From: Methanolinea sp.
GTDB lineage: Archaea; Halobacteriota; Methanomicrobia; Methanomicrobiales; Methanospirillaceae
DNA: 64,000 bases
Assembly: GCA_018263335.1 (NCBI GenBank)
Contig: JADFCY010000001.1
Span: 62,001-126,000 of the forward strand
Direction: 5' to 3'
The position numbers and the translations under genes were made by a program. The notes below the pieces were generated by a model that worked only from the letters and a program-made list of their open reading frames with translations, did not search any database and was not told the DNA's origin. Below are positions 1-9,837 of the stretch, one piece after another (position 1 is the first letter of the stretch; each line of letters starts with the position of its first letter).

Positions 1-324
1 GCTGATATACCCGCCGTAGATCACCGTGGCACCCGGTGCAGCAAAGACGATCCCCACGAGCGCCGCCATTGCCACTGCAACGAGGAGCATCAGGTTGTCC
101 TTCCGGAACTCCGCCCAGAACCCGTACTTCATGGCCGTGAACTTGTGCGCCATCTCGTGGAGAATGAACCCGATCCCCACGGTGAGCATTGATACCAGGA
201 GGTATGTCACGAAGAGTTCAACGGTGACCCCGCCCCTGATGAAGATCAGGGAGAACGCGATGGAGATGGCGAGCCACGCGATCAGCAGGTCGGACCGTTC
301 CCTGCGGGTGATTCGTTCAAGCAT
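1..324 (-). CDS. Membrane zinc metalloprotease, M50/site-2 protease-like (C-terminus cut off by window edge)
   Basis: The first 108 residues of a membrane protein are visible; the frame is still open at base 1. It has a transmembrane segment at about residues 14-30, a second hydrophobic helix at about 35-58 ending in HEMAHK (HExxH zinc-protease motif in a membrane context), and more hydrophobic sequence at about 85-108. This arrangement is that of M50-type intramembrane proteases. The start is an ATG followed by a charged N-terminus (MLERITRRERSD), typical of a cytoplasmic N-terminus. It diverges from chorismate mutase across about 95 bp. The second zinc-ligand motif lies outside the window, so the family call rests on HExxH plus topology. 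Confidence 0.75.
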   Translation of the reverse strand, partial: MLERITRRERSDLLIAWLAISIAFSLIFIRGGVTVELFVTYLLVSMLTVGIGFILHEMAHKFTAMKYGFWAEFRKDNLMLLVAVAMAALVGIVFAAPGATVIYGGYIS

Positions 325-386
325 GGTCGGTGTACTTTTTGGTATTCCCACGCCTTATCACCTTTGGATGAGGCCATGCCACCACC

Positions 387-392
387 TTTAAA
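387..392 (+). promoter_or_regulatory. TATA box for the chorismate mutase gene
   Basis: TTTAAA (inside CTTTAAATC) lies about 30 bp before the ATG at 420. Archaeal transcription starts about 25 bp downstream of TATA, so the leader would be only a few bases. Confidence 0.5.
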
Positions 393-419
393 TCCCTTCA
401 CTCCCTGAAGGTAGAATGT

Positions 420-704
420 ATGCCCATTGAAGCACTCAGGGCCGAGATCAACAGGATTGACGAGCAGATCATCGATCTCATCGCGAAGAGGCAGCACCTG
501 GCAGCACGCATGGCACAGGTGAAGATGAACGAGGGACTGCCCGTCCACGACGCGAAGAGGACCCAGGAGGTGCTGGACGGGGCTTTCAACTACGCAGTGG
601 AGAAGAATATCAACCCGGTCTCTGTCAGGAACATCTTTGCCCTCCTCATCGAGATGAGCGAGGAGAAGCAGCGGGAGTGCCAGGGGGACGGGAACCTCCC
701 CTGA
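420..704 (+). CDS. Chorismate mutase, AroQ type
   Basis: A 94-residue all-helical protein of the usual size for a stand-alone AroQ-class chorismate mutase, which converts chorismate to prephenate for phenylalanine and tyrosine synthesis. Helix 1 carries LRAEINRIDEQIIDLIAKR, with the conserved substrate-binding Arg and the IDxxIxxLIxxR pattern. Helix 2 has RMAQVKMNEGLPVHDAKR (K and D/R positions), and the C-terminal helix has the FALLIEMSEEKQ segment where Glu/Gln close the active site. It is a single gene with its own TATA box. It complements the trp operon in this window, since both pathways draw on chorismate. Confidence 0.88.
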   Translation: MPIEALRAEINRIDEQIIDLIAKRQHLAARMAQVKMNEGLPVHDAKRTQEVLDGAFNYAVEKNINPVSVRNIFALLIEMSEEKQRECQGDGNLP

Positions 705-710
705 ACCGAA

Positions 711-1907
711 TCAGGCGATCTCCAGGATCAGGATCAATCCAAGGAGTATCATCACCCCGCCCATCGCAATCCTGACAAGAGGCCGTTTCTCCTCGCGGAG
801 TCTCTCCAGCTGCTCGGGGGCAACCCCGAACGCAATCACTGCCAGGATCAGCACAAGGGGGAGGATAAAGAAGACGTTGTAGAGGAGGAGATAGGGGAGC
901 CCCTCGTTCAGGGTCATCCTGTTGGAGAGGAGGGAGAGGATGGCAAGGTAGATCCCACCGGTGCAGGGGAGCTCAAACATTCCCACCAGCACCCCCAGCA
1001 CAAACGCCCCGGGAACCGACCCCTTCTTCACCCACGCGTCGATAATCCCCCGCGTCGATTCGGGGATAGAGAGGTGGGGCGTCCTTCTCTTCACGAGCGC
1101 CTCACCAATGCTTATCGCTCCCGCAAGGATCGCAATCACCGCTGCTGCCATCGAGATGGACCGGGACATGCCGGATGACTGGACGACCGCAATGAGGCCA
1201 AGACCCGAGAGGAAGTAGAAGCAGAACACAGCCAGAATGAAGGTTGCCCCAACTGTCAGCACCCTTTTCCGGGTGTCAAGGACGATAAGGGAGAGAATGA
1301 GGAATATGAGGACCGCGAATGCGCATGGATTGATCCCGTCAACCAGCGCCGCGCCGACGACCAGCGGTATGGTAAGCGCCTCTTTGGTCCCGGCGACTCC
1401 CGGAGCGGGAATCGTCGGACGCACCTCCTCCCCTACCGTGGTGAACCGGATGGCATCGCCCAGGTTCCGCGTAATCTCTCCATAGCCAGAGAGGACGTAA
1501 GGGCCAATGAAGAGCGAAGGAACAGGGAGGAATTCCCGCCCATACTCCTGCTTGAACTCCTGGAAGAGGACCCTGGCCTCATCACTCTCCCGGATGTCAT
1601 GGAACCGGAAGACGACCCCGGGATAAAGAGGGGCGATCTCCTGGATATAGGGAACAGTCTTCTGGCATTCGCTGCAGTAGGTGTTGTAGAAGAAATGGAC
1701 TACCGGCTTTCCACCCTCGTAAAGGAGGGTGGAGGGATGCGGATATGCTCCCCCGTCTTCTCCCTCTGGACCAGGGAATGGAGTATCAGCCCAGGCCTGC
1801 ATGGCGAAAAGAGAGATGAGTATGAGGAATGCCAGCAGCCTGGCGGTGTGTGATGTTCCTCTCTTTTGCACTTCCGGCTTCGTTGAGCACATCTCCCTAA
1901 CGGGCAC
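711..1907 (-). CDS. Thioredoxin-like domain fused to a CcdA/DsbD-type membrane domain
   Basis: This 398-residue protein probably carries reducing equivalents across the membrane. An N-terminal signal/anchor (about 22-41) is followed by an exported thioredoxin-like domain (about 60-160) with a C78-x-x-C81 pair and a VPS loop at the cis-proline position. Next comes a six-helix CcdA-like domain with the expected pair of membrane cysteines, in GINPCAF (C195) and ELPCTGG (C315). The called start is a GTG overlapping the argB stop; an in-frame ATG five codons later would also work. It is last in the argC-CBS-argJ-argB operon, which has no obvious link to thiol chemistry. The fusion order Trx-CcdA resembles a reversed DsbD core. 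Confidence 0.82.
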   Translation of the reverse strand: MPVREMCSTKPEVQKRGTSHTARLLAFLILISLFAMQAWADTPFPGPEGEDGGAYPHPSTLLYEGGKPVVHFFYNTYCSECQKTVPYIQEIAPLYPGVVFRFHDIRESDEARVLFQEFKQEYGREFLPVPSLFIGPYVLSGYGEITRNLGDAIRFTTVGEEVRPTIPAPGVAGTKEALTIPLVVGAALVDGINPCAFAVLIFLILSLIVLDTRKRVLTVGATFILAVFCFYFLSGLGLIAVVQSSGMSRSISMAAAVIAILAGAISIGEALVKRRTPHLSIPESTRGIIDAWVKKGSVPGAFVLGVLVGMFELPCTGGIYLAILSLLSNRMTLNEGLPYLLLYNVFFILPLVLILAVIAFGVAPEQLERLREEKRPLVRIAMGGVMILLGLILILEIA

Positions 1908-2769
1908 AGATCATGGTCCCCACGCCCTCGTCCGTGAACATCTCGAGGAGGAGGTTGTGGGCGATATTGCCGTTCACGACGTGCCCGAATGAGACCCCGC
2001 TGTTCACCGCTCTCACGAGGGAGCTGACCTTTGGGATCATCCCTTCAGAGATTACTCCGCTTCCCATCAACTGCTCGGCCTCGTTGACCCGGAGCCTCCG
2101 GTAGACTGTGGTCCTCGATGCATCCATGATACCGTCAACGTCAGTCATGTTGATCAGCTTGTAGGCAGAGAGCGAGATTGCGATCTCGCCGGCTGCAGTA
2201 TCGGCGTTGATGTTCAGGCTCTGGCCGTTGCGGTCAATGGCGATGGGGGCTACCACAGGGATGTAGCCCCGGTCGAGGAGAGTGTGGAGGACTGCCGGGT
2301 TGATCTCCTCGATCTCCCCGACATGCCCGAGATCGACTTCCTGTTCCCTCCCCGCGACGTGGACCTTCTGCGGGTCCATCCTCCTGGCGATGATGAGGTT
2401 CCCGTCGTTCCCGGAGAGCCCTACCCCCTTTCCTCCGCTCTTTGCGATGAGGGAGACGATGTTGCTGTTGATCTTTCCCACAAGGACCATCTGGGCGATC
2501 TCGAGGGTCTCCTCGTCGGTAATGCGAAGGCCCGCCACGAACTTGGGTTCTTTTCCCATGGCCTTCATCTTGTCGGTGATCTCCGGACCTCCCCCGTGGA
2601 CCAGGACGACGCGGATGCCCACCAGCTGCAAAAGGACCGCATCCCTGATCGCAGTCTCCAGGATCGCGGCGTCTACCATCGCATGCCCGCCGAGCTTGAT
2701 CACCATCGTCTTTCCGTGGAACTGCTGGATGTAGGGGAGTGCCTCTGTCAGGACTTCCTCGCGTTTCAT
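1897..2769 (-). CDS. argB: Acetylglutamate kinase
   Basis: Phosphorylates N-acetylglutamate in the acetylated arginine pathway. The 290 residues match the family length. Visible landmarks are the N-terminal VIKLGGHAM (phosphate-binding Lys and glycines), [10 protein letters not shown] (substrate loop), the [13 protein letters not shown] segment, GLSGNDGN, and the C-terminal nucleotide-binding SEGMIPKV with its conserved Lys. The start overlaps the argJ stop by 4 bp (ATGA), so the two are translationally coupled. Feedback inhibition by arginine is known for hexameric family members with an N-terminal helix; the [20 protein letters not shown] extension is of that kind, so arginine control is plausible but inferred. 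Confidence 0.95.
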   Translation of the reverse strand: MKREEVLTEALPYIQQFHGKTMVIKLGGHAMVDAAILETAIRDAVLLQLVGIRVVLVHGGGPEITDKMKAMGKEPKFVAGLRITDEETLEIAQMVLVGKINSNIVSLIAKSGGKGVGLSGNDGNLIIARRMDPQKVHVAGREQEVDLGHVGEIEEINPAVLHTLLDRGYIPVVAPIAIDRNGQSLNINADTAAGEIAISLSAYKLINMTDVDGIMDASRTTVYRRLRVNEAEQLMGSGVISEGMIPKVSSLVRAVNSGVSFGHVVNGNIAHNLLLEMFTDEGVGTMICAR

Positions 2770-3917
2770 GTCGTGTACCTCCCGTTTATCTCGATGTACT
2801 TCTCGGTCAGGTCACATCCCCATGCCGTTGCTTCTCCCTCGCCAGCACCAAGATCCAGGGTGAAGACGACCTTCTTTCCCTGCATGAGGACCTTTGCACG
2901 TGCGAGGTCAACCACGATCTCCCCGCCTCTGACGAGAGGCAGGGACTCTGAGCCGTCTCCCATCCACAGGTTCACGGTGTCGGGATCAAACGCCACACCC
3001 GCCCTCCCGGCGGCGGCGATGACACGGCCCCAGTTCGGGTCGGCACCGTACACCGCGGTCTTCACGAGAGGAGATGCAACCACTGTCTTTGCGACCGAAG
3101 CCGCCTCCTCTTCTCCGGGAGCTCCCCTGACAGTGACCTCGAGGAGCTTGCTCGCACCCTCTCCGTCCTCGGCGATCTGGATGGCAAGAGACTTGCAGCA
3201 CTCCTCGAGCGCGATCGAGAACTCGCGTGGATTCACCTTGCCTGCCTTTCCTGTCGCGATGCAGAGCGCGATATCGTTGGTGCTCGTGTCCCCGTCGACG
3301 ACGATGCGGTTGAATGTCCGGCGGGTTGCGGTCCTGAGCGCGGCCTTGAGGGCAGGCGCGGGCACTTCTGCATCGGTGTATATGAACGCAAGCATCGTCC
3401 CCATGTTGGGGGCAATCATCCCCGACCCCTTGGTGATCCCCCCGACCGAGAACTGCTCGTGCCTGACGAGGGCATGCTTCTCGGTGAGATCTGTGGTCAT
3501 GATAGCCCTGGCGGCACGCACCTCCGCCTCTATGCTCCGGGAGAGGTGCGGGGCAACCCTGTGGCACTGATCCCGTATGAGGGGGAGGTCGAGGTAGCGC
3601 CCTATCACGCCGGTGCTGGCGACCCCCACCTCCTCGGGCGCAAGGTGCAGCGCCCCGGCACCGATCTCGGCCATCTCCACAGCATCGCGGTAGCCCCTCT
3701 GCCCAGTGTAGGCATTGGCGCATCCGCTGTTGGCCATCACCGCCGAGAGCGTCCCCCTCGCGATGCGTTCCTCCATCAGCCGAACAGGCGGGGCTTTCAT
3801 GAGGTTCCTAGTGAACACGCCCGCTGCATCACCATCTGCCCTGATCAGTGCAAGGCCAAACTTCCCTTCCTTGACACCCCACGCAGTCACTCCTTCCACG
3901 CCGCAGATGCTCTTCAT
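2766..3917 (-). CDS. argJ: Glutamate N-acetyltransferase (ornithine acetyltransferase)
   Basis: Transfers acetyl from N-acetylornithine to glutamate (and in bifunctional members from acetyl-CoA), closing the acetylated arginine cycle. The 383-residue precursor self-cleaves before the nucleophilic threonine; here the site reads [10 protein letters not shown], making Thr102 the likely nucleophile and start of the beta chain. [12 protein letters not shown] (oxyanion region) precedes it and [15 protein letters not shown] lies near the C-terminus, both family signatures. It lies 17 bp after the CBS gene and overlaps argB by 4 bp. Whether it is mono- or bifunctional cannot be told from sequence; no argA or argE homologue lies in this window. 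Confidence 0.95.
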   Translation of the reverse strand: MKSICGVEGVTAWGVKEGKFGLALIRADGDAAGVFTRNLMKAPPVRLMEERIARGTLSAVMANSGCANAYTGQRGYRDAVEMAEIGAGALHLAPEEVGVASTGVIGRYLDLPLIRDQCHRVAPHLSRSIEAEVRAARAIMTTDLTEKHALVRHEQFSVGGITKGSGMIAPNMGTMLAFIYTDAEVPAPALKAALRTATRRTFNRIVVDGDTSTNDIALCIATGKAGKVNPREFSIALEECCKSLAIQIAEDGEGASKLLEVTVRGAPGEEEAASVAKTVVASPLVKTAVYGADPNWGRVIAAAGRAGVAFDPDTVNLWMGDGSESLPLVRGGEIVVDLARAKVLMQGKKVVFTLDLGAGEGEATAWGCDLTEKYIEINGRYTT

Positions 3918-3934
3918 TTAAGTGACTCCTTCCC

Positions 3935-4408
3935 TCACTTGCCCGGGGAGGCAACTCCCCTGACGATGTCTGCCCGGGCCACGATCCCGACAAGGGCGTT
4001 TCCCCGTACCACGGGAAGGCGGGCAATCTTCCTCGAGAGCATCACGGATGCCGCGTCCTCGATATCCTCGTCCTCGCTGATGGTGATTGCGGGGTGGCTC
4101 ATCACCTTTCGTACCTGGATATTCCCAATGGAGGTGAGCGCGTGCTTTGTCTTCTCCCAGTTGATGATCTCCCGGATGGGCACCTCGATGACCTCCAGGG
4201 GAGAGGGCAGCCAGAGATCGTCGGAGATCTTCCCTGTCTCAAGCAGCCGCAGGATGTCGGACTCAGTGATCATTCCCACCAGTGTCTCACCCTCCATCAC
4301 CGGCAGGCCGCCTATCTCGTGCGCCCGGAGGAGTGCGGCAGCATCCCGTACCGGCGCATCCGCCTGGACCGTGACCGGGTTCCTTGTCATAACCTCTCGA
4401 ATCAGCAT
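3935..4408 (-). CDS. CBS-pair protein inside the arginine operon
   Basis: A 157-residue protein made of two CBS domains (about 1-57 and 78-150) and little else. The first starts MLIREVMTRNPVTVQADAPV and contains GGLPVMEGETLVGMITESDIL; the second has VRKVMSHPAITISEDEDIEDA and LPVVRGNALVGIVARADI. CBS pairs generally bind adenosine nucleotides or S-adenosylmethionine. I chose the ATG at 4408 because GAGGT sits just before it and it clears the argC stop by 13 bp; the longer frame would overlap argC. The position between argC and argJ suggests an energy- or metabolite-sensing accessory to arginine synthesis, which is inference. It has no DNA-binding domain. Confidence 0.85.
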   Translation of the reverse strand: MLIREVMTRNPVTVQADAPVRDAAALLRAHEIGGLPVMEGETLVGMITESDILRLLETGKISDDLWLPSPLEVIEVPIREIINWEKTKHALTSIGNIQVRKVMSHPAITISEDEDIEDAASVMLSRKIARLPVVRGNALVGIVARADIVRGVASPGK

Positions 4409-4421
4409 GCTGTTACCTCGT

Positions 4422-5408
4422 TCAGGGGAGCAGCCCTGCGCCCGTAAGGCCGTCACGTTCGTCAAAGCCGCATATGATGTTCATATTCTGGATCGCCTGG
4501 CCGCTCGCACCTTTCCCCAGGTTGTCGATGGCCGATACCGCCACTACCCTCTCGCCCTCGCTCTCCACCCTGATGTCGCAGAAGTTGGTCCCCCTGACTG
4601 CCGCAAGGACGGGGTTCTGGAGCCTGACGAAGAACTCCTTCTCGTAGTATTTCCTGTAGAGGCTGTCAACGACCTCCTGTGACATGGGTTCGTTGAGCAG
4701 GATGTGGGCAGTTGTGAGGATTCCCCTGTTGACAGGAACAAGGTGCGGTGTGAAGTAGCACTTCGCCCGGGAGCCGAGGCTTGCCAGCTCCTGCTTCATC
4801 TCGGCGAGGTGCCGGTGGGATGTCCACTTGTACGGGTTCACGTTGTCCCCGACGTTTGGGTAGTGGGTGGTTGCAGACGGGTTGTCACCGGCCCCCGAAA
4901 CCCCGGTCTTCGAGTCGTATATCACGGTGTGGGCATGGCGTGCGAGGGGGGCTGCGGCAAGCGTTGCCCCCGTGGGGAAGCATCCCGGGTTGCTCACGAA
5001 CTCCGCGTTCCGGTAGGTGTCCCGGTGCAGTTCGGGGATCCCGTATGGAGCGGCAAAGTAATCGGTGTGAGGCACGCCGTACACCTTCTCGAAGATCTCC
5101 CTTGGCAGCCGGTAGTCGGCAGAGAGGTCGACTACCTTGATCCCTCTGGAGAGGAGGGGCCTTGCGTAGGCCATTGCCGCGGTGTGGGGGACCGCCAGGA
5201 ATGCGAGGTCAGCCTCGAGGTCTCCGGGAGAGGGGTTCGTAAACTCAAGATCGAGAAGCCCCTTGAACTGGGGGTGAACCGAAGTTACGGACTTTCCTGC
5301 CTCCTTCCGGGACGTCGCGCAGGTGATGCGGGCTTTCGAGTGGGTGAGCAACAGGCGTATCAGGTCTCCCCCTGCATAGCCGGAGGCCCCGATGATGGCA
5401 ATATCCAT
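4422..5408 (-). CDS. argC: N-acetyl-gamma-glutamyl-phosphate reductase
   Basis: NADPH-dependent reduction of acetylglutamyl phosphate to the semialdehyde, third step of arginine synthesis. The 328 residues begin with a Rossmann loop ([16 protein letters not shown]), carry the catalytic cysteine in [10 protein letters not shown] (C143), the GVSGAG segment, and the [10 protein letters not shown] motif near the C-terminus. It is the first gene of the leftward operon; GGAGT precedes the ATG closely and an AT-rich patch about 25 bp upstream could serve as TATA, giving a short leader. The downstream gene is the CBS protein. Confidence 0.95.
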   Translation of the reverse strand: MDIAIIGASGYAGGDLIRLLLTHSKARITCATSRKEAGKSVTSVHPQFKGLLDLEFTNPSPGDLEADLAFLAVPHTAAMAYARPLLSRGIKVVDLSADYRLPREIFEKVYGVPHTDYFAAPYGIPELHRDTYRNAEFVSNPGCFPTGATLAAAPLARHAHTVIYDSKTGVSGAGDNPSATTHYPNVGDNVNPYKWTSHRHLAEMKQELASLGSRAKCYFTPHLVPVNRGILTTAHILLNEPMSQEVVDSLYRKYYEKEFFVRLQNPVLAAVRGTNFCDIRVESEGERVVAVSAIDNLGKGASGQAIQNMNIICGFDERDGLTGAGLLP

Positions 5409-5875
5409 ACACTCCGTTTCGATTCGCAGATGTTAATCCTTTTTCCCCGTATTTGCCCCTCTATTTCCCTCCTGCGCGACACCTGTGCCCCCGTTTCCGG
5501 GAGGCGGACCGGGGGCCGGCACGCGGGGAAGGGAAGCCCTCTTTCCCTGAGGGTGCGGTTTTTTTCGGATCCCGCCTGAGAGAGACTTGAGAATGGCTTT
5601 GTCCGCTTCGCGGAAGAATCATCAGGTTTTAATAATTATAATGATTAATCATTAAGATAGCGTGTGTGGAGGTTTGTTCCTGGCAAGGGAAGAGAGATCT
5701 GATTCCAGTTTCCAGGCGGCAATACCCGCCTTGGGGAGCGTGTAGCAGGTGAACACCCGAACGTATACTTCAGGAGTGTACAGGAAGAGGGGCGTAACGG
5801 TGCGAGCAGGGCTCCCACCCGCTCCTCACACAATAATGGCTGATTGCATGAGTCCAAACGGAAAGGTGCGATATA
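5409..5875. other. Divergent regulatory region between argC and acs, no gene
   Basis: There is no convincing coding frame in these 467 bp. It holds the presumed argC promoter at its left end and, for acs, an AT-rich TATA-like patch (about 5627-5641) next to a 16-bp perfect palindrome. If acs starts from that TATA, its leader would be about 215 nt. The leader contains a 6-bp GC stem (AGGCGG/CCGCCT at 5714-5731), so post-transcriptional control is possible. Confidence 0.5.
5639..5654. promoter_or_regulatory. 16-bp perfect palindrome upstream of acs
   Basis: TAATGATTAATCATTA reads the same on both strands. It immediately follows a TATA-like tract (TTTTAATAATTATA), the usual place for an archaeal repressor site between TATA and the transcription start. 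It is the only strong dyad in the argC-acs interval. Confidence 0.45.
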
Positions 5876-7777
5876 ATGGCAGAATCATTTGAGGTGTCGC
5901 TCTCAGGGGAGGAGAAGACGTACGTCCCCGATCCATCCTACAAGAAGAACGCATGGACAAAAGACTATACCGCTGCATACAGGGAGTTCCTGGCAGATCC
6001 CGAGGGGTTCTGGGAAAAACAGGCCCACCACTTCGAGTGGATCAGGAAGTGGGACCGTGTACTCGAGTGGAACTATCCCTATGCGAAGTGGTTCGTCAAC
6101 GCCAAGCTCAATATCACCGCAAACTGCCTGGACCGCCACGTCAACAACCACCGCAGGAACAAGGTGGCCCTCATCTGGAGGGGAGAGGAGGGGGAGGAGC
6201 GGATCTTCACCTACAAGAAACTCTTCCAGGAGGTCTGCCGGTTCGCACAGGGCCTCAAGCGACTGGGCGTCACAAAGGGCGACCGGGTCTGCATCTACAT
6301 GCCCCTTGTCCCCGAACAGGTGATCGCGATGCTCGCGTGCGCCCGCATCGGCGCCGTGCACAGCGTGGTGTTCGGAGGGTTTGGGGTACAGGCGCTCAAC
6401 ATGCGCATCAAGGACGCAGAGGCCAAGGTTGTCATCACCGCCGACGTCACATACCGGCGCGGAAAGACCATTCCGTTGAAGACCATAGTCGAAGAAGCCA
6501 TCATCAACGCCCCGAGCGTGGAGAAGGTCGTTGTGCTCTCCCGCGAGGTTGAACAGCCCGTGGAACTGCATACAGAGATGGAGGTGGACTACCACGAGCT
6601 CATGGAGGGTGTTCCTTCAACCTGCGAGCCGGAAGTGATGGACGCCGAGGACCCCCTCTTCATCCTCTACACCAGCGGATCCACAGGGGCCCCCAAGGGG
6701 ATAGTCCATACCTGTGGAGGGTACATGGTGGGAACGGGCTACACCACGCAGCACGTCTTTGACATAAAAGATAACGACGTCTACTGGTGTACCGCCGACA
6801 CTGGCTGGATCACCGGACACAGCTACGTCGTATACGGACCGCTCGCGATAGGGGCCACGGTGGTCATGGCCGAGGCCGTCCCTGACTATCCTGATGCCGG
6901 TGCATTCTGGAAGATCGTTGAGGAGTTGGGGGTTACGATATTCTACACCGCCCCGACCGCCATACGGATGTTCATGAAAGTGGGAGAGCAGTGGCCCAAC
7001 AAGTACGACCTGTCATCGCTCCGGATCCTCGGTTCTGTGGGTGAGCCGCTGAACCCCGAGGCCTTCGAGTGGTATTACCGGGTCATCGGGAAGATGGCAT
7101 GCCCAATCGTGGACACCTGGTGGCAGACCGAGACCGGAATGCACATGATCACCACCATGGTGGGAGAACCGATGCGCCCCGGTTTTGCAGGAAGGCCGGT
7201 CCCCGGGGTGGTTGCAGACGTGGTGGACAAGAAGGGCAACCCCGTCGCACCCGGAAACGGCGGGTTCCTGGTGATCAAGAAGCCGTGGCCGGCGATGCTC
7301 CGGACGGTCTACAAGAACGACGAGCGCTACCGCACCTACTGGAACACCATCCCTGACTGCTATACCGCCGGCGACCTCGCGGTGAAGGCAAAAGGGGACG
7401 AGTACATCATGATCATCGGGAGGGCAGACGACATCATCATCGTCGCGGGCCACAACATCGGCACCGCCGAGGTGGAGAGTGCACTCGTCTCCCACCAGGC
7501 CGTGGCCGAAGCCGCGGTGATCGGCAAGCCCGAGCCAATGAAGGGGAATATCATCAAGGCGTTCGTGATCCTCAGGGTCGGCTTCACCCCAAGCGAGAAA
7601 CTCAAGTCCGACCTCATCTACCACGTCCGGATGACGCTTGGGCCAATCGCAATGCCGTCCGAGATCGAGTTCGTGGACAAACTCCCAAAGACCCGGTCAG
7701 GAAAGATCATGCGACGCGTGCTGAAGGCCAAGGAGATGGGGATAGATCCCGGGGACGTCTCCACCCTGGAGGAGTAA
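5876..7777 (+). CDS. acs: Acetyl-CoA synthetase, AMP-forming
   Basis: Activates acetate to acetyl-CoA through acetyl-AMP. The 633 residues match full-length Acs. The phosphate loop is [11 protein letters not shown] (265-275), the acetate-pocket tryptophan region is DTWWQTETG, the hinge/ATP-ribose motif is in YTAGDLA, and the acetylatable lysine lies in [11 protein letters not shown] (K610). The A8 loop [20 protein letters not shown] differs slightly from the common GRVDDVINVSGHR form. AAGGTG precedes the ATG at a suitable distance. It is followed after 33 bp by an OFA-type carrier, so the pair likely serves acetate assimilation; hydrogenotrophic methanogens commonly use acetate as a carbon source. 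Confidence 0.95.
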   Translation: MAESFEVSLSGEEKTYVPDPSYKKNAWTKDYTAAYREFLADPEGFWEKQAHHFEWIRKWDRVLEWNYPYAKWFVNAKLNITANCLDRHVNNHRRNKVALIWRGEEGEERIFTYKKLFQEVCRFAQGLKRLGVTKGDRVCIYMPLVPEQVIAMLACARIGAVHSVVFGGFGVQALNMRIKDAEAKVVITADVTYRRGKTIPLKTIVEEAIINAPSVEKVVVLSREVEQPVELHTEMEVDYHELMEGVPSTCEPEVMDAEDPLFILYTSGSTGAPKGIVHTCGGYMVGTGYTTQHVFDIKDNDVYWCTADTGWITGHSYVVYGPLAIGATVVMAEAVPDYPDAGAFWKIVEELGVTIFYTAPTAIRMFMKVGEQWPNKYDLSSLRILGSVGEPLNPEAFEWYYRVIGKMACPIVDTWWQTETGMHMITTMVGEPMRPGFAGRPVPGVVADVVDKKGNPVAPGNGGFLVIKKPWPAMLRTVYKNDERYRTYWNTIPDCYTAGDLAVKAKGDEYIMIIGRADDIIIVAGHNIGTAEVESALVSHQAVAEAAVIGKPEPMKGNIIKAFVILRVGFTPSEKLKSDLIYHVRMTLGPIAMPSEIEFVDKLPKTRSGKIMRRVLKAKEMGIDPGDVSTLEE

Positions 7778-7810
7778 TCCTCCTTTAATTATCCCCGCAT
7801 CAGGACTGAT

Positions 7811-9064
7811 ATGCCTACTGATGGGACCATATTCGGGATGCCGCCCGAAAGGGGGCGCTGGGTGCTGGTGATCCTCGGGATGATCATCAACCTGTGCCTC
7901 GGGAGCATCTATTCCTGGAGCGTCTTTGTCGGTCCGCTGACGGAATACTTTACAGGAACCCTTGGCCAGGCCGTCACCGCAAACGACGTACTGATGCCCT
8001 TCTCCGTCTTCCTTGCCTTCTTTGCAATCGCAATGCCCCTCACCGGGAAGTATATCGAGAGTCTTGGACCAAGGAACGTCACGATTATCGGGGGAGTGCT
8101 CACCGGCCTCGGGTGGCTGCTTGCCTCTACTGTGACGTCGGTCCAGATGCTTTACCTGGTCTACGGAGTGATCGGGGGAGTGGGTGTCGGGATTGCATAC
8201 GGCGTTCCTGTCGCGGTCGCTGCGAGATGGTTCCCTGACAGGAGGGGACTTGCAGTGGGGCTCACACTGCTTGGGTTCGGTTTCTCTGCCTTCCTGACCG
8301 CAAATATCGCGGGGTACCTGATCGCTCTCTACGGTGTGATGGACACCTTCCGCATATTCGGGATCGCCTTCGTCGTACTGATACTCCTGCTCGCTCTGCC
8401 GATACGGTTTCCTGCTTCCGGATGGAAACCCTCCGGCTGGACCCCTCCCGTGCCAAAACCAGGCGAAGAGGTCTGCGAATGTGACAGGGGGGCAATGCTC
8501 CGCACCCCCACCTTTTACGGACTGTGGGCCTGCTTCTTCATCGGGTGCCTTGCAGGGCTGATGGCAATCTCGATCGCAAAGCCCGTCGGGACCGAGGTCG
8601 GGATCGAGGCGGGTCTTGCCACCGTGCTGGTGGGCTTCTTTGCCATATTCAACGGCGGTGGCCGGCCGGTCTTCGGGAGCCTCACCGACAGGATCACCCC
8701 GAGGAACACGGCCCTCGTCTCGTTTGTCCTGATCGCCCTCGCATCGGCTGCATTGTGGCTGGTGCCCGGCATCCCGGTCTACATCGTTGCATTCGCCGTC
8801 CTGTGGGGCTGTCTCGGGGGATGGCTCGCCATTGCCCCGACGGCTACAGGGTCGTATTTCGGGACCTGCGACTATCCCCGCTGCTATGGCCTGGTCTTCC
8901 TCGCATATGGTGCAGGGGCCATCGCCGGACCCCAGCTCGCCGGGTTGATCAAGACCACCACCGGGAATTACATGGGGGTCTTTCCCTATGTCCTTGCCCT
9001 CTCCCTGATCGGGCTTGTCATCGGCTGGGTGCTGATGAAGCCCCCCAGCGCAAAGAGGGCCTGA
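7811..9064 (+). CDS. MFS transporter, OFA (oxalate/formate antiporter) family
   Basis: A 417-residue protein with about 12 membrane helices. The N-terminal RGRWVLVILGMIINLCLGSIYSW-type segment, the loop MPLTGKYIESLGPRNV after helix 2 (variant of the MFS GxLaDrxGrr motif) and AARWFPDRRGLAVGL after helix 4 are hallmarks of the oxalate/formate antiporter family, which carries small carboxylates. A cytoplasmic loop in the middle (about 200-235) contains a CECD tetrapeptide. Sitting 33 bp downstream of acs on the same strand, it most plausibly imports acetate (inference from context). Substrate cannot be read from sequence alone. Confidence 0.88.
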   Translation: MPTDGTIFGMPPERGRWVLVILGMIINLCLGSIYSWSVFVGPLTEYFTGTLGQAVTANDVLMPFSVFLAFFAIAMPLTGKYIESLGPRNVTIIGGVLTGLGWLLASTVTSVQMLYLVYGVIGGVGVGIAYGVPVAVAARWFPDRRGLAVGLTLLGFGFSAFLTANIAGYLIALYGVMDTFRIFGIAFVVLILLLALPIRFPASGWKPSGWTPPVPKPGEEVCECDRGAMLRTPTFYGLWACFFIGCLAGLMAISIAKPVGTEVGIEAGLATVLVGFFAIFNGGGRPVFGSLTDRITPRNTALVSFVLIALASAALWLVPGIPVYIVAFAVLWGCLGGWLAIAPTATGSYFGTCDYPRCYGLVFLAYGAGAIAGPQLAGLIKTTTGNYMGVFPYVLALSLIGLVIGWVLMKPPSAKRA

Positions 9065-9150
9065 CCCTTCTTTTTGGCCATCCGCAACCTCCTGCCCGTT
9101 TGCGGCACCCTCCTTCAAATAGGAAAAGTTCCAATCACCTATTTCCAGAG

Positions 9151-9801
9151 ATGCATAATCCGGAAGTGCCAGGGGTGGAGCGGATAGGAAAGTCAAGGCT
9201 TGAAGCGATGAGCGACGGCATCTTCGCGTTTGCGATGACGCTTCTTGTGATCACCATTGCCATCCCGGAGGTCCCCTGGGACCAGGCACCCGAACTCCTC
9301 CCTGCGGAGATCGCCGGCCTCCATTCCCAGTTCCTCCTCTTCGTGATCGCCTTTTTCATCCTGGCAGCGTACTGGATGTCGCATCATCGTATCCTCTCAC
9401 GGGTCGAGTTCGTTGACAGAATTCTGATCAGGATCAATATCCTCGTCCTCTTCTTTATCGTCCTGATCCCTTTCACCACCTCTCTCTCGGGGGACTACAC
9501 AAACGTCCTCGAAGCGGTCCTCCTCTTTCATGTCAACCTCCTCCTGGCCAGCCTCAGCCTCACCGCGATGTGGGCGTACATTTACAGGCATTCGGCAAAA
9601 CTCGCGCCCACCATGGCGCCCCCGGTGAAGAAGGGCATCGAACGCGCGCTGGTCATGCCCCTCGTGATCCTGTGCGCAATCGGTGCTTCGTTTGTCGACA
9701 CGTATGCCAGCATGTGGTGCTATGCGCTCCTCCCTCTGGTGCTCTTCCTGGCAGAACTTGCTGTGAACAAAAATAGGAGAAGAACAGAGAGGAATGTGTG
9801 A
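9151..9801 (+). CDS. TMEM175/DUF1211-type potassium channel homologue
   Basis: A 216-residue membrane protein with about six helices. The helix-1 motif RLEAMSDGIFAFAMTLLVITI matches the selectivity-filter helix of prokaryotic TMEM175 proteins, a potassium-leak channel family that works as a tetramer of six-helix subunits. A second landmark is YWMSHHRILSRV after helix 3. I chose the ATG at 9151: it lies just after CCAGAG and leaves a short N-terminus, whereas the longer frame would run into the preceding transporter gene. A CAAAT-rich patch about 35 bp upstream could be a weak TATA. Confidence 0.82.
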   Translation: MHNPEVPGVERIGKSRLEAMSDGIFAFAMTLLVITIAIPEVPWDQAPELLPAEIAGLHSQFLLFVIAFFILAAYWMSHHRILSRVEFVDRILIRINILVLFFIVLIPFTTSLSGDYTNVLEAVLLFHVNLLLASLSLTAMWAYIYRHSAKLAPTMAPPVKKGIERALVMPLVILCAIGASFVDTYASMWCYALLPLVLFLAELAVNKNRRRTERNV

Positions 9802-9837
9802 ATACTTCTCCCCATGCCATCCCCGGGTGATGCACAT

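Noticed and set aside
2284-3570. Long plus-strand open frame opposite argB and argJ
   Set aside because: It mirrors two clearly conserved genes and its own product has no domain-like sequence; high G/C third positions commonly open antisense frames.
5645-5857. Short minus-strand frame between argC and acs
   Set aside because: No ribosome binding site or domain, and it crosses the probable acs promoter and leader.
7697-9196. 499-codon minus-strand frame opposite the OFA transporter
   Set aside because: Product is rich in Asp/Gly/Pro/His without any fold-like pattern and lies fully opposite a well-supported gene.
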